A stretch of DNA of 64,000 nucleotides from Acrocarpospora phusangensis (GTDB lineage: Bacteria > Actinomycetota > Actinomycetes > Streptosporangiales > Streptosporangiaceae). Positions within the stretch are counted from its first letter, which is position 1, and the number at the start of each line of letters is the position of its first letter. The position numbers were made by a program, and so were the translations under genes. The DNA lies in the NCBI RefSeq assembly GCF_016862995.1, contig NZ_BOOA01000009.1, forward strand, positions 1-64,000, given 5' to 3'. Below the pieces are notes generated by a model. It had not been told where the DNA came from. It ran no database searches and saw only the letters and a list, made by a program, of their open reading frames with translations. Below are positions 1-10,161 of this stretch, one piece after another.

Positions 1-155
1 CCACGAACCCCAGCCACAACAAGAACGACCACATACATGTGCCGCAAGGGAACACACAAAGACCCCGGAGAAACGCAGAAGCCCGGCGCCCCAAGAAAGG
101 GACGCCGGGCCAAAACAGCCGTGAGATCACTCGCAACGGGCCGACACCCGTGAGG

Positions 156-3005
156 TCACTCCCGACGGGCAGCCGTCGGCTGGGGCAACGGAGCCGTCCC
201 AGGAGCCGCCGGCGCCGTGAACGGATCCACGTTCCCGTCATCCTCAGGGAAGTCGATGTCGCAGCCTTCCCCACCGGGGAAACAATCCTCGTTCCCGTCA
301 CCCTCAGGGAAGTCAGGCGGGAAGTCACCCTCCACCTCAGGCGTCGGACTGGGCGAAGGACTGGGCACGATGTTCTCGGGAGCGCCCGCGTTGGCCCGCG
401 GCGGGAAGTCCTGGACCTCCCAGCTCTTGTGAGCCTCGATCATGAAGTCACGCCAGATCCGCGTCGGCGCGTCCGCACCCTGGAAGCCCAGACCGACCTC
501 GATGGCCGTCGTCTTCTTCGGGCAGTTCGAGTGCTTCGGCTGAACGATCTTGCCGTTCTTCGTCTTGCACTGCTCGCGGTACATCCCCACAGCGGTCGAC
601 AGCTGCGGCGTGAACCCGACGAACCAGGCGTCTTCCTCGCCGGTGTTGGTGCCGGTCTTGCCACCGGCGGGACGGCCGATGTTGCCGTTGCCGGAGGCCG
701 TACCACCGGTGATGACGGCCTTCAGGGCGACGACCGAGTCGGCGGCGGCCTCGGGGGAGATCACCTGCTTGACGGATCTGCGCTCGGGCAGGACGACCTG
801 GCGCTTGCCGTCCTTCATCTGGCTGACCTCGACGATCACGTGCGCGTCGATGTGCTTGCCACCGTTGGCGAAGATCGAGTAGCCGGCGGCCTGTTCGACT
901 GCGGTGACGGGGGCGGTGCCGATGGAGAACAGGTACTTGTGCTCGGCGACGTCGTCGGTCATGCGCTTCTCGTCGAGACCGGCGTCGACGGCGATGGCCT
1001 TGACGGTCTCCAGCTGGCCGGGCACCGCGTACGCCATGGAGGCGTAGGCGGTGTTGATCGACTGCGCGGTGGCGCGGATGACGTCGATCGAGTCCTTCTC
1101 CCGGTGGCTATTGGTGATGCGGGTGGTCCCGTCCAGCGGGTCGGACGGGAAGGTCTTGTTGCCGGGGACGAAGCTGCTCAGGCTGTATCCGGCTTCGAGC
1201 CAGGCGGCCAGCACGTACGGCTTGAACGCGGACGCCGCCTGCTTCTTGGAGTCCCAGGGCTCGTTCCAGGGGTCGCTCACGTAGTCGTTGCCGCCGTAGA
1301 AGGCGATCACCCGGCCGTTCTTGGGGTTGACCGCGGCGAGACCGGTGTGGAACTCCTTGGACATGTTGGAGGTGACGCCGGTGACGGCCTTCTTGGCGGC
1401 CAGCATGAGGCGCCGGTCGAAGGTGGTCACGATCTTGTAGCCGCCGCTGCGCACCATGTCGGGGGTCATGCCGCGGGTCTTGAGCTCCTCCAGGGCCTGG
1501 ATGACCATGTAGCCCTTCAGGCCGCCCTGCTCGTCCACGTTGCTGTCCGGCTTGGGCTTGGGGAACTTGGCGGTGGTGGGGAGGTTGCCGTACTTGGCGG
1601 GGTCGAGCTTGGCCATGGCCGCGATGACGTTGTTGAAGCGGTATTTCAGTTCCGGCGCCTCGGCCTCCCAACTGGGCGTCTGCACTCGTGCCGCCAGGTA
1701 GGCGCCCTCGGCGACGGACAGCTTCATCGCGCTCTTGCCGAAGTACGCCTGGGCGGCCGCCTCGATGCCGTACGCGCGGCCGAAGTTGATGGTGTTCAGG
1801 TAGTTGGCGAGGATCTCGTCCTTGTCCATCTCCTTGTTGATCTTGACCGCGACGAAGATCTCCTTGATCTTTCGCTTAATCGAGACCTCCTGGCTCAGGC
1901 CGTCGTAGTAGTTACGGGCCATCTGCTGGGTGATGGTGGAGGCGCCCTGGAGCTGCTGGCCGGTGGCCGTCATCCAGACCGAACGCGCCATGGCCGAGAG
2001 CGAGATGCCGGAGTCCTCACGGAAGGTGTCGTTCTCGATCGCGATGACCGCGTCCTGGACATGCACCGGGATCTTGTCGATCCCGACGATCGTCCGCTTG
2101 GTGCCCAGATGAGCGATCTTCGTCTTGCCGTCGCTGTAGTACATGACGCTGCCCTGGGCGAGCGCCTCGGCCTGCTGGACGGTGGGCACCGGGGTGTTGG
2201 CGTACGCGACGGCGATCATGCCGAACACACCCGCGGTCAGCACCGTGAACCCGATGATCACGACCTTCCAGTTGGGCAGGAACCTCTTCCAGCCCCGCCG
2301 CGGCTTCTTCTCATCGAAGTCGTCGGGCCCACCAGGACCACCAGGACCACCAGGGCCGCCGGGCGGAGGGCCGGACGCGCGCCTGCGCCGTCCCGGCTGC
2401 ATCGCCTGGGTCTCCCCCGCCTCCGCCCGAAACCCCGTGGGCGGCCCGCCGATCTGCGTACGGTCCCCCGGCCCTGGCGGCCCGCCGATGTGCTGGGTAC
2501 GGTCTCCCGGGCCGGGCTGACCGGGACGCGCACCCGGATGCCCCCCGGGGAAGGCGCCGGTCGGCGGACGCAGCGCCTGGGTGCGGTCGGCCGGCCCACT
2601 CGGGTACGGCACGTTGCCGCCCCGCTCCCGCTCATATCCCCGCCCCATCGGCGCCCCAGGCCGCTGCCCGGGGTTGGGGCCGTGATTAGGGCCGTGATTC
2701 GGACCGTGGTTCGGCGCCGGGTTCGGCACGGCCGAGAGGTGCCGCTCCGGGGGCACGGCCCCCATGGCGGCGGTGTCTTCGAAGGCGGCCTCGCCACGAC
2801 GTGGCTCGCTGCCCGAGGTGGCCCCGGACCGGGGCCCGCTCTGGTAGCCGCCCGGGCGGGCGGGTCCAGGAGGCGCTGGAGGCTCTCCCCAGGAGGCGGG
2901 GGGTTCGCCCGGAGAACGACGGCGCCGCCCTGGGCGAGGGGCCCCGCCGGCGCCCTCACGGGGGCTGCCGGCCGACTCCGGGCCATAGCTGCTGCTGTTA
3001 CTCAC
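156..3005 (-). CDS. Bifunctional class A penicillin-binding protein (transglycosylase/transpeptidase)
   Basis: Polymerises lipid II and cross-links peptidoglycan at the outer face of the membrane. The 949-residue product has a long proline/glycine-rich cytoplasmic tail (about 1-240), one membrane helix (about 247-268), and a GT51 domain with the catalytic-Glu motif ENDTF (E324) and GASTITQQ (354-361). The transpeptidase domain shows SAFK (S592), SIN (649-651) and KTG (783-785). The C-terminus is a proline- and acid-rich tail with a CFPGGEGC pair of cysteines. The start is GTG with GAGGA close upstream. The tail contains three DRTQ motifs (140, 168, 181) and an NHGP repeat (99-110). It sits beside DUF5318, PadR and ino1, as PonA1 does in mycobacteria, so it is probably the PonA1 orthologue. 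Confidence 0.95.
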   Translation of the reverse strand: MSNSSSYGPESAGSPREGAGGAPRPGRRRRSPGEPPASWGEPPAPPGPARPGGYQSGPRSGATSGSEPRRGEAAFEDTAAMGAVPPERHLSAVPNPAPNHGPNHGPNHGPNPGQRPGAPMGRGYERERGGNVPYPSGPADRTQALRPPTGAFPGGHPGARPGQPGPGDRTQHIGGPPGPGDRTQIGGPPTGFRAEAGETQAMQPGRRRRASGPPPGGPGGPGGPGGPDDFDEKKPRRGWKRFLPNWKVVIIGFTVLTAGVFGMIAVAYANTPVPTVQQAEALAQGSVMYYSDGKTKIAHLGTKRTIVGIDKIPVHVQDAVIAIENDTFREDSGISLSAMARSVWMTATGQQLQGASTITQQMARNYYDGLSQEVSIKRKIKEIFVAVKINKEMDKDEILANYLNTINFGRAYGIEAAAQAYFGKSAMKLSVAEGAYLAARVQTPSWEAEAPELKYRFNNVIAAMAKLDPAKYGNLPTTAKFPKPKPDSNVDEQGGLKGYMVIQALEELKTRGMTPDMVRSGGYKIVTTFDRRLMLAAKKAVTGVTSNMSKEFHTGLAAVNPKNGRVIAFYGGNDYVSDPWNEPWDSKKQAASAFKPYVLAAWLEAGYSLSSFVPGNKTFPSDPLDGTTRITNSHREKDSIDVIRATAQSINTAYASMAYAVPGQLETVKAIAVDAGLDEKRMTDDVAEHKYLFSIGTAPVTAVEQAAGYSIFANGGKHIDAHVIVEVSQMKDGKRQVVLPERRSVKQVISPEAAADSVVALKAVITGGTASGNGNIGRPAGGKTGTNTGEEDAWFVGFTPQLSTAVGMYREQCKTKNGKIVQPKHSNCPKKTTAIEVGLGFQGADAPTRIWRDFMIEAHKSWEVQDFPPRANAGAPENIVPSPSPSPTPEVEGDFPPDFPEGDGNEDCFPGGEGCDIDFPEDDGNVDPFTAPAAPGTAPLPQPTAARRE

Positions 3006-3101
3006 GCGTCCTCGATCGGTCGTTGGGGTTGCTCGTCAACGTCTACTCGGCAGGTGGGCGGGGGTTCGGCGGCTTCCTCAGCGGCGTACAGGAGTGCGTA
3101 C

Positions 3102-3494
3102 TCAACCTGGAAGCCCGCCCCGCGCAGGGGGGTCACCTGTTCCGAGAAGGAACGAGACCGCCAGGTGGTTCCAGCCACAACCTTGACAGACCTCGACCAC
3201 GTAGACCCTGAATTCCTCGTATTCATGGGCCATCCCAACAAGGTCTGACGAAGCCTTTACACGGCCGGCACAACGCCCCAGTTCGTCCCCATACACGTAG
3301 GTGACGTGCGTGACGTTCTGACGCTCGCATATCGGGCAGCCGTGCTTGGTGGGTTCCCCGAGCACCCGAGCCGCACGAAGCAGATGGGGGTGAGCGTCGC
3401 AAACGTCCCGCGACTCCACGTGGCCATTGCGGATCGACTGGATCGCCGCCCGCTTCGCGAGGCCGTAATCCACGACCGACCGCTGTGACCACAT
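3102..3494 (-). CDS. DUF5318 family protein
   Basis: A 130-residue protein of the actinobacterial DUF5318 family, function unknown. Its Rv0049-like features include the N-terminal block MWSQRSVVDYGLAKRAA, a CPIC pair and a second CQGC pair near the C-terminus. The two CxxC pairs suggest a structural zinc site (inference). I chose the ATG at 3494 because family similarity starts there. An upstream ATG at 3533 with AGGA before it would add 13 residues. The gene lies just upstream of, and is co-directional with, the penicillin-binding protein, an association conserved across actinobacteria, so a cell-wall-related role is plausible but unproven. Confidence 0.85.
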   Translation of the reverse strand: MWSQRSVVDYGLAKRAAIQSIRNGHVESRDVCDAHPHLLRAARVLGEPTKHGCPICERQNVTHVTYVYGDELGRCAGRVKASSDLVGMAHEYEEFRVYVVEVCQGCGWNHLAVSFLLGTGDPPARGGLPG

Positions 3495-3606
3495 GTGGGC
3501 CAGATTACGACCCTTTACCAAATCATGGCGCATTGATGGCGAGTCCTGTCTGAGACCCGACGTAGATCCCCTCGTTGCGTGATGTAGCGGGGCGACGTAT
3601 CCTCGT

Positions 3607-3627
3607 GATGTATCAGTTCGATACATC
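3607..3627. promoter_or_regulatory. Palindromic operator upstream of padR
   Basis: Perfect 8-bp inverted repeat GATGTATC / GATACATC separated by AGTTC. It contains the ATGT...ACAT arms typical of PadR-family operators and lies 38 bp before the padR start, so autoregulation is likely (inference). The same site could also control the downstream ino1 gene by read-through. Confidence 0.65.
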
Positions 3628-3664
3628 GGTCAGACACACTCAGACATACAGGGAGGTGGTTCCA

Positions 3665-4255
3665 GTGACCGGCCCCCGCGGCAACGTCCTGGAGCTCGCC
3701 GTCCTGGGCTCGCTCCACGAGACTCCCCTGCACGGCTACGAGCTCCGCAAGAGGCTCAACACGCTGCTCGGCATGTTCCGCGCGTTCTCGTACGGCTCGC
3801 TTTACCCCTGTCTGAAAAGTCTCCTCAACGACGGGCTCATCGTTGAGGAGGAGCCGCCGGAAGACGTCGTGCTCGGCCGCCGATCCAAGATCGTTTACAA
3901 GCTCACCGCCGAGGGCAAGGAACGCCTCCAGGACCTGCTCACCCAGGCCGGCCCCTCCGCGTGGGAGGACGAGAGCTTCGGCATCCACTTCGCCTTCTTC
4001 CGCCATACCGAAGCCGAAGTGCGCCTGCGCATCCTGGAAGGCCGTCGCAGCCGCCTGGAAGAGCGCCTGGAAGCGGTTCGCACCGCCCTCGCCCGGACCC
4101 GGGAAAGACTCGACAGTTACACGCTGGAGCTTCAGAGGCACGGCTTGGAATCGGTCGAGCGCGAAGTCCGCTGGTTGAACGAGCTGATCAACACAGAACG
4201 GGCGCAAGCCGTACAAAACCAAGCAGATCGGGATGAAGATCCCGATTCTCAGTAG
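3665..4255 (+). CDS. PadR family transcriptional regulator
   Basis: A DNA-binding repressor-type protein of 196 residues. The N-terminal winged helix-turn-helix (about residues 5-85) has the family block [18 protein letters not shown] and the [11 protein letters not shown] recognition segment. The C-terminal half is a helical, charged dimerisation region (VirR-like domain 4). The GTG start is chosen because GGGAGG lies 8 nt upstream, whereas the longer frame back to 3575 runs through the operator. The gene ends 16 nt before ino1 and probably shares its transcript. Mycobacteria keep the same padR-ino1 pair (Rv0047c-Rv0046c). The effector is unknown. Confidence 0.9.
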   Translation: MTGPRGNVLELAVLGSLHETPLHGYELRKRLNTLLGMFRAFSYGSLYPCLKSLLNDGLIVEEEPPEDVVLGRRSKIVYKLTAEGKERLQDLLTQAGPSAWEDESFGIHFAFFRHTEAEVRLRILEGRRSRLEERLEAVRTALARTRERLDSYTLELQRHGLESVEREVRWLNELINTERAQAVQNQADRDEDPDSQ

Positions 4256-4271
4256 CAAAGGAGCGAGAGCG

Positions 4272-5351
4272 ATGGGTTCGGTTCGTGTGGCCATCGTTGG
4301 TGTGGGGAACTGCGCCGCGTCGCTGGTGCAGGGTGTTCACTACTACCGGGACGCCGACCCGGCGACACGGGTGCCGGGCCTGATGCACGTGCGGTTCGGC
4401 GACTACCACGTCGGCGACGTGGAGTTCGTGGCCGCGTTCGACGTGGACGCCAAGAAGGTCGGGCGGGACCTGTCCGAGGCGATCGTGGCCTCGGAGAACA
4501 ACACCATCAAAATCTGCGACGTGCCCCCGCTGGGCGTGACCGTGCAGCGCGGCCACACCTTCGACGGGCTCGGCGAGTACTACCGGGAGATCATCGAGGA
4601 GTCCGACGAGACGCCGGTGGACGTCGTCCAGGTGCTCAAGGACGCCCGGGTGGACGTGCTCGTCTCCTACCTGCCGGTGGGTTCCGAGGAGGCCGACCGC
4701 TTCTACGCCCAGTGCGCGATCGACGCCAAGGTGGCGTTCGTCAACGCACTGCCGGTGTTCATCGCCTCCGATCCGGTCTGGGCGGAGAAGTTCACCGAGG
4801 CGGGCGTGCCGATCGTGGGCGACGACATCAAGTCGCAGGTCGGCGCGACCATCACGCACCGGGTCATGGCCAAGCTGTTCGAGGACCGCGGAGTCGAGCT
4901 GCTGCGCACGTACCAGCTCAACTTCGGCGGCAACATGGACTTCATGAACATGCTGGAGCGCAAGCGCCTCCAGTCCAAGAAGATCTCCAAGACCCAGTCG
5001 GTGACCTCGCAGATCCCGCACGAGATGCGCCGCGCCGACGTGCACATCGGCCCGTCCGACCACGTGCCGTGGCTGGACGACCGCAAGTGGGCGTACGTGC
5101 GGCTGGAAGGCCGTTCCTTCGGCGACACTCCGCTGAACCTGGAGTACAAGCTGGAGGTGTGGGACTCGCCCAACTCGGCCGGCGTGATCATCGACGCGCT
5201 CCGGGCCGCCAAGATCGCCCTGGACCGGGGCATCGGCGGGCCGATCCTGTCCGCGTCGTCCTACTTCATGAAGTCGCCGCCGGAGCAGTACTCCGACGAC
5301 GAGGCCCGGGATTACGTGGAGAAGTTCATCCGCGGCGAGGTCGAACGCTGA
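4272..5351 (+). CDS. ino1: Myo-inositol-1-phosphate synthase
   Basis: Converts glucose 6-phosphate to 1D-myo-inositol 3-phosphate with NAD, the first step toward phosphatidylinositol and mycothiol. The 359-residue product shows the Rossmann motif [12 protein letters not shown] near the N-terminus, and the family blocks [26 protein letters not shown] and [16 protein letters not shown]. The length matches the short prokaryotic type. ATG follows AAAGGAG with 8-nt spacing. An in-frame ATG at 4233 lies inside padR and is rejected. It is followed by a strong terminator and is likely cotranscribed with padR. Confidence 0.96.
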   Translation: MGSVRVAIVGVGNCAASLVQGVHYYRDADPATRVPGLMHVRFGDYHVGDVEFVAAFDVDAKKVGRDLSEAIVASENNTIKICDVPPLGVTVQRGHTFDGLGEYYREIIEESDETPVDVVQVLKDARVDVLVSYLPVGSEEADRFYAQCAIDAKVAFVNALPVFIASDPVWAEKFTEAGVPIVGDDIKSQVGATITHRVMAKLFEDRGVELLRTYQLNFGGNMDFMNMLERKRLQSKKISKTQSVTSQIPHEMRRADVHIGPSDHVPWLDDRKWAYVRLEGRSFGDTPLNLEYKLEVWDSPNSAGVIIDALRAAKIALDRGIGGPILSASSYFMKSPPEQYSDDEARDYVEKFIRGEVER

Positions 5352-5398
5352 GCTCTCCTCCCCTCAGCGCGGCCGGTCGCGCCGCGTGAGATATATGG

Positions 5399-5430
5399 AA
5401 CGCCCCGGGCGCCGGCCCGGGGCGTTTCTT
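5399..5430. terminator. Intrinsic terminator between ino1 and idi
   Basis: Twelve-bp perfect stem AACGCCCCGGGC / GCCCGGGGCGTT with a 4-nt loop GCCG, followed by TTCTT on the plus strand. The genes on both sides converge here, so it probably serves both. Confidence 0.85.
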
Positions 5431-5435
5431 CATGG

Positions 5436-6020
5436 TCAGAGCTGCGCGGCTTTCGGCAGGGTGGCCGGGTCGGCGACCGGCCAGCTGAGCGGGTCGGAGC
5501 CGAGGGCGGCCAGCAGGGGCACCTGCTCCGCGGCCCACGGCGAGATCTCCAGTTCGCCGCCGAGCACCCGGTCGGCGAACTCCTTCCACGGCATCCACCG
5601 CGCCGAACCCACCTCCTCCGGGTTCGGCTCCGCGCGCCCGGCCGCGAGCGCCCGGTAGACCGGGCAGAGCTCGTGTTCGACCGTGCCGTCGTCCATGACC
5701 GCCCGATAGGAGAAGGACGGCAGCAGCAGGTCCACCGATTCGACGGTGAGCCCGAGCTCGAAGGACAGGCGGCGGACGACGGCGGCGGCCAGCGGTTCCC
5801 CGGGCAGGGGATGGCCGCAGCAGCTGTTGGTCAGCACCCCAGGCCAGGTGATCTTGTGCGCGGCCCTCGTGGTGAGCAGCACGTTGCCCTCACCGTCGAA
5901 GACGTAGCTGGAGAACGCCAGGTGGAGCGGGGTGTGGGCGCCGTGAACCGTGGACTTGGGGGCGGTGCCGATCGGGTTTCCCTCGCGGTCGACCAGCACG
6001 ACATGTTCGTCTGAGGTCAC
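5436..6020 (-). CDS. idi: Isopentenyl-diphosphate delta-isomerase, type 1
   Basis: Interconverts isopentenyl and dimethylallyl diphosphate for isoprenoid synthesis (polyprenyl carriers, menaquinone). The 194-residue protein has a Nudix-like fold. The conserved NSCCGHP block places the catalytic cysteine at C68, and EHELCPVY places the catalytic glutamate at E117. Histidines for the metal site are at H26 and H32. The start is GTG. It is transcribed divergently from the MFS gene over a gap of about 105 bp. No other isoprenoid gene is adjacent. Confidence 0.95.
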   Translation of the reverse strand: MTSDEHVVLVDREGNPIGTAPKSTVHGAHTPLHLAFSSYVFDGEGNVLLTTRAAHKITWPGVLTNSCCGHPLPGEPLAAAVVRRLSFELGLTVESVDLLLPSFSYRAVMDDGTVEHELCPVYRALAAGRAEPNPEEVGSARWMPWKEFADRVLGGELEISPWAAEQVPLLAALGSDPLSWPVADPATLPKAAQL

Positions 6021-6113
6021 GCGATCGAGAGTACGAGATCATGACCCGTGGGGGGACCTGTATCCGAGATCACCCTGATGTCCTGTTTTGGCGGATCGCG
6101 TTGCCCTGCCGAC

Positions 6114-6126
6114 TAGGCTGTCGGCG
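6114..6126 (+). promoter_or_regulatory. -10 element of a leaderless promoter for the MFS gene
   Basis: TAGGCT (6114-6119) ends six bases before the GTG start and no Shine-Dalgarno sequence is present, so the mRNA probably begins at the start codon. The -35 is unclear; TTGGCG at 6088 is spaced too far. Confidence 0.5.
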
Positions 6127-7412
6127 TGCCCTACGTCTCAGATCTGCGCGTCGTCCTGCGAGGCAGGGATTTCCGGCGCCTCTTCGGCACCCGCCTGGTC
6201 TCGCAGTTCTCCGACGGCATCTTCCAGTTCGCGGTGGCCGGCTACGCGTTCTTCAGCCCGGAGAAGCAGACCTCGGTGGCGGATGTGGCGGCGGCGTTCG
6301 CCGTGCTGCTGCTGCCGTACTCGATCATCGGGCCGTTCGCGGGGGTGTTCATCGACCGCTGGTCGCGGCGGCAGATCCTGGTCATCGGGCCGCTGGTGCG
6401 CGGGGTGTTCCTGTTCGGGGCCGCGGCGGCGGTGGCCGTGCACGCGCCCGACTGGGTGTTCTACGCGGCGGCCTTCGGGGTGCTGGGCGTCAACCGGTTC
6501 TTCCTGGCCGCGCTGGGGGCCTCGCTGCCGCACGTGGTGCCGGCCGACCAGCTCATGATGGCCAACGCGGTCACCCCGACGTCGGGCACGGTGGCCACGT
6601 TCATCGGCGCGGGCGCGGGTTTCGTGTTCCGGTTCGCGTTCGGCGCCGGGTACGGCGGAACCGCCGCCATCCTGGTCATCTCCGGACTGATCTTCGGCTC
6701 CAGCTCCCTGATCGCGGCCACCATGGCGCGGGACCTGCTCGGCCCGGCCTACGACCCGGCGCGCCCGCAGACCAGGGAGGCGCTCAGGAACGTCGTCACC
6801 GGCCTGCGGGACGGCGCCAGGCACGTCCTGCACCGGCGCTCCCCGGCCTCGGCGCTCGGCAGCATGGCCGCGCACCGGCTGCTCTACGGCATGTCGATGG
6901 GCTTAGTGCTGCTGCTCTACCGCTACTACTTCACCGACAACCCGGAAGCCGGCCTGGAGCAGATCACCGGCGTGGTGGCCACCTCCGGGGTCGGCTACTT
7001 CCTGGCGGCCCTGGTCACGCCGTGGGCGACCCAGCGGTTCAGGATCGAGACCTGGATCCCGATGATGCTGCTGGCGGCGGGCGTGCTGGAGTTCGCGCTG
7101 TGCGTGCCGTTCCGGGAGCCGGGCTTCCTGGTGGCCGGGTTCGTGCTGGGCATCACCGGCCAGAGCATCAAGATCTGCACCGACACGGTGGTGCAGCGGG
7201 ACATCGAGGACGCCTACCTGGGCCGGATCTTCTCCATCTACGACTTCCTGTTCAACGGCATGTTCGTGGTCGGCGTCTCCATCGCCGCGCTGCTGCTGCC
7301 GCCGAACGGCCGCTCGGTCGGCGTGCTCGCCCTGATCTGCGCGCTGTACGGCGTGTCCGCCCTCGGCTACCGCCTGATCGCGCGTCCCCGCGTGCCGGTC
7401 ACGGCGTCCTGA
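6126..7412 (+). CDS. MFS transporter
   Basis: Major facilitator superfamily membrane protein of 428 residues with about 12 hydrophobic segments. Transmembrane segments 2-3 are followed by the signature-like loop [13 protein letters not shown], and the N-terminus has the [26 protein letters not shown] block common in actinobacterial MFS permeases. The substrate cannot be read from the sequence. The 3' end overlaps the end of convergent bioA by 14 bp. The GTG start is favoured by the immediately preceding -10 element. Confidence 0.85.
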   Translation: MPYVSDLRVVLRGRDFRRLFGTRLVSQFSDGIFQFAVAGYAFFSPEKQTSVADVAAAFAVLLLPYSIIGPFAGVFIDRWSRRQILVIGPLVRGVFLFGAAAAVAVHAPDWVFYAAAFGVLGVNRFFLAALGASLPHVVPADQLMMANAVTPTSGTVATFIGAGAGFVFRFAFGAGYGGTAAILVISGLIFGSSSLIAATMARDLLGPAYDPARPQTREALRNVVTGLRDGARHVLHRRSPASALGSMAAHRLLYGMSMGLVLLLYRYYFTDNPEAGLEQITGVVATSGVGYFLAALVTPWATQRFRIETWIPMMLLAAGVLEFALCVPFREPGFLVAGFVLGITGQSIKICTDTVVQRDIEDAYLGRIFSIYDFLFNGMFVVGVSIAALLLPPNGRSVGVLALICALYGVSALGYRLIARPRVPVTAS

Positions 7413-8637
7413 GCGTCCGGGCGGCGGCCACCATGGCCTCCGTGACCATGGCCAGTTCCTCCGGGCCGCAGGCGTACGGCGGCATGGTGTAGATCAGCTT
7501 CCCGAACGGCCGCAACCAGACCCCGTGCTCCATCACGACGTCCTGAATTCTCTGGACATCGACGGGCTCGTGGGCCTCGATCACCCCGATCGCCCCCAGC
7601 ACCCGCACATCCTCCGCGTACGGCTCCGCCGCCGCCAGCCCGTCGACCAGCGCGGCCTCGATCGCCTTGACCTCCTCCCGCCAGGGCCGCTCCGCCAGCA
7701 GTTCCAGCGAGGCGCCGGCCACGGCCGTGGCGAGAGGATTGCCCATGTACGTAGGCCCGTGCATGAGCACCCCGATGCGCTCGGCCACCTCAGCCGTGCA
7801 CAGGGTCGCCGCCAGCGTGAGATAGCCCCCGGTCAGCGCCTTCCCCACGCACATGATGTCCGGCCGCACACCCGCGTGGTCGCAGCCGAACATCTCGCCG
7901 GTGCGCCCGAAGCCGGTCGCGATCTCATCCGCGATCAGCAGCAGCCCGTGCTCGTCGGCCAGCTCCCGGAATTTCCGGAGATAGCCGGGATGGTAGAAAC
8001 GCATGCCCCCGGCGCCCTGGACCACGGGCTCCACGATGATCGCCGCCAGCTCGTGCGCGTGCCGCGCCAGAAGCCCGGCCACCTCGTCGAGGTAGTCCTG
8101 GTCCGGAACCGCCTCGTACCCCAGCGGCGGCGGGGGCGCGAACACGTGCTGCGCCAGCGCGCCCGTGAACAGATGGTGCATGCCGTTCACCGGGTCGCAC
8201 ACCGACATGCACGCGAAGGTGTCCCCGTGGTAGCCGCCCCGGACCGTGAACAGCCGGGTCCTCCCGGTCGCCTGGACGGCCATCTTGATCGCCACCTCGA
8301 CCGCGACCGAGCCGGAGTCGGCCAGGAACACCCGGTCGAGCCCGGTCAGCTCGGTCAGCCGGACCGCGAGCCGGACCGCGGGCTCGTGCGTCAGCCCCCC
8401 GAACATGACGTGCGCCATGTCGTCCAGCTGCGCCCTGATCGCCTGATCCAGCCTGGCGTGCCGGTAACCGTGGATCGCCGCCCACCAGGACGACATGCCG
8501 TCCACGAGCTCCCGCCCGTCGGTGAGCGTGAGCCGTACGCCCTCCGCGCGGGCCACCGCGTGCACCGGCACGGCCGGCGGGAACGACGTGTACGGATGCC
8601 AGACGTGCTCGCGGTCCAGCCGGAGCAGGTCATCCAT
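7399..8637 (-). CDS. bioA: Adenosylmethionine-8-amino-7-oxononanoate aminotransferase
   Basis: PLP enzyme that makes 7,8-diaminononanoate in biotin synthesis, using S-adenosylmethionine as amino donor. The 412-residue class III aminotransferase has the BioA-specific WHPYTSF and [10 protein letters not shown] blocks (W51-W52), GGYHGDT (Y136-H137), the cofactor aspartate in [13 protein letters not shown] (D237) and the Schiff-base lysine in VGKALTGG (K266). Its ATG overlaps the 3' end of cca by 8 bp, so the two are probably translationally coupled. No other bio gene is in the window. Confidence 0.93.
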   Translation of the reverse strand: MDDLLRLDREHVWHPYTSFPPAVPVHAVARAEGVRLTLTDGRELVDGMSSWWAAIHGYRHARLDQAIRAQLDDMAHVMFGGLTHEPAVRLAVRLTELTGLDRVFLADSGSVAVEVAIKMAVQATGRTRLFTVRGGYHGDTFACMSVCDPVNGMHHLFTGALAQHVFAPPPPLGYEAVPDQDYLDEVAGLLARHAHELAAIIVEPVVQGAGGMRFYHPGYLRKFRELADEHGLLLIADEIATGFGRTGEMFGCDHAGVRPDIMCVGKALTGGYLTLAATLCTAEVAERIGVLMHGPTYMGNPLATAVAGASLELLAERPWREEVKAIEAALVDGLAAAEPYAEDVRVLGAIGVIEAHEPVDVQRIQDVVMEHGVWLRPFGKLIYTMPPYACGPEELAMVTEAMVAAARTLRTP

Positions 8638-10048
8638 GGGCGGCGGCCCAGGCCAGCAGCCGCTCCTTGGCCGCCTCCTTGCCGATCATTCCCTCGTCCA
8701 TGCGGATGTCCATCATGAACTTGTACGCGCGCCCGACCATCGGCCCCGGCGCGATGCCGAGGATCTCCTGGATCTCGTTGCCGTCGAGCTCGGGACGGAT
8801 CTTGGCGATCTCCTCCTCCTCGGCCAGCCGGGCGATGCGCTCCTCCAGCTGGTCGTAGGTGCGCGACAGGGCCGCGGCCTTGCGCCTGTTGCGGGTCGTG
8901 CAGTCGGCCCTGGTGAGCTTGTGCAGCCGGTCCAGCAGGTGGTCGGCGTCGCGCACGTAGCGCCGGACCGCGCTGTCGGTCCACTCGCCGTCGCCGTAGC
9001 CGTGGAAGCGCAGGTGCAGCTCCACCAGGCGGGCCACGTCGGAGACGACCTCCTTGGGGAACTTCAGCTCGGACAGCCGCCGCTTGGCCAGCTGCGCGCC
9101 GACCACCTCGTGGTGGTGGAAGGAGACCCGGCCGCCGGGCTCGTTCCTGCGGGTCTTCGGCTTGCCGACGTCGTGCAGCAGGGCCGCCCAGCGCAGCACC
9201 CGGTCGGGGCCGGCGCTCTCCTGGGCGATGGCCTGCTCCAGCACGATCAGCGTGTGCTCGTAGACGTCCTTGTGCCGGTGGTGCTCGTCGATCTCCAGGC
9301 GGAGCTTCGGCAGCTCGGGCAGGACGTGCGCGGCCAGGCCCGTCTCCACCAGCAGGCTCAGGCCCGCGCGCGGGTTCGCCCCGCAGATCAGCTTGTCCAG
9401 CTCGGTCTGGATGCGCTCGGCCGAGACGATCTCGATCCGCTCGGCCATGTCGCGCATCGCGGCCACCGCGGCCTCGTCCACGGTGAAGCCCAGCTGGGAG
9501 GCGAACCTGGCGGCGCGCAGCATGCGCAGCGGGTCGTCGCCGAAGGACTGCTCGGGCGTGCCCGGGGTGCGCAGCACGCGGTCGGCCAGGTCGCGCAGGC
9601 CGCCGTGCGGGTCCACGAACTCGTGGCTCGGCAGCCGTACCGCCATGGCGTTGACGGCGAAGTCGCGGCGGGCCAGGTCGCCTTCGAGCGAGTCGCCGTA
9701 CTGGACCTCGGGTTTGCGGGACTTCGGGTCGTACGCCTCGCTGCGGTAGGTGGTGATCTCCAGCTGCCAGTCGCCCTTGCGCGCGCCGACGGTGCCGAAC
9801 TCGATGCCGATCGTCCAGAACGCGTCGGCCCAGTCCCGGACGATCTCCAGGACCTGCTCGGGACGGGCGTCGGTGGTCAGGTCGAGGTCGTGGCCGGCCC
9901 GGCCGAGCAGCACGTCACGCACCGGACCGCCGACCAGGGCCAGCTCGTGGCCACGCTTGGCGAACACCTCGCCGAGCTCGTCCACGACGGGCTCGACGCG
10001 GCGGAACAGGTCGGTCACGGCGCTCTCTACACGATTTGTTGGGGACAA
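8630..10048 (-). CDS. cca: CCA tRNA nucleotidyltransferase with HD domain
   Basis: Adds or repairs the 3' CCA end of tRNAs. The 472-residue product has the class II nucleotidyltransferase head: GGPVRD (40-45) and metal ligands in DLDLTTDA (D54, D56). The [10 protein letters not shown] motif, the [20 protein letters not shown] head/neck block and a C-terminal HD phosphohydrolase motif ([11 protein letters not shown]) follow. This is the pcnA gene (Rv3907c) of the actinobacterial origin region. The start codon is ATG; divergent transcription faces the YbaK-like gene. Some homologues are called polynucleotide adenylyltransferase, but the motif pattern favours CCA addition. Confidence 0.93.
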   Translation of the reverse strand: MSPTNRVESAVTDLFRRVEPVVDELGEVFAKRGHELALVGGPVRDVLLGRAGHDLDLTTDARPEQVLEIVRDWADAFWTIGIEFGTVGARKGDWQLEITTYRSEAYDPKSRKPEVQYGDSLEGDLARRDFAVNAMAVRLPSHEFVDPHGGLRDLADRVLRTPGTPEQSFGDDPLRMLRAARFASQLGFTVDEAAVAAMRDMAERIEIVSAERIQTELDKLICGANPRAGLSLLVETGLAAHVLPELPKLRLEIDEHHRHKDVYEHTLIVLEQAIAQESAGPDRVLRWAALLHDVGKPKTRRNEPGGRVSFHHHEVVGAQLAKRRLSELKFPKEVVSDVARLVELHLRFHGYGDGEWTDSAVRRYVRDADHLLDRLHKLTRADCTTRNRRKAAALSRTYDQLEERIARLAEEEEIAKIRPELDGNEIQEILGIAPGPMVGRAYKFMMDIRMDEGMIGKEAAKERLLAWAAAHG

Positions 10049-10161
10049 GCGGGGTAGTCCTTCGATTACGGAACAGGTGCCTCTGAGCTAGTACACCTTT
10101 GGCGATCACCAGGTTACGGTCAGTCGCAGATCTGTCGGGGGCCGACGAAGGAGCACAGACA

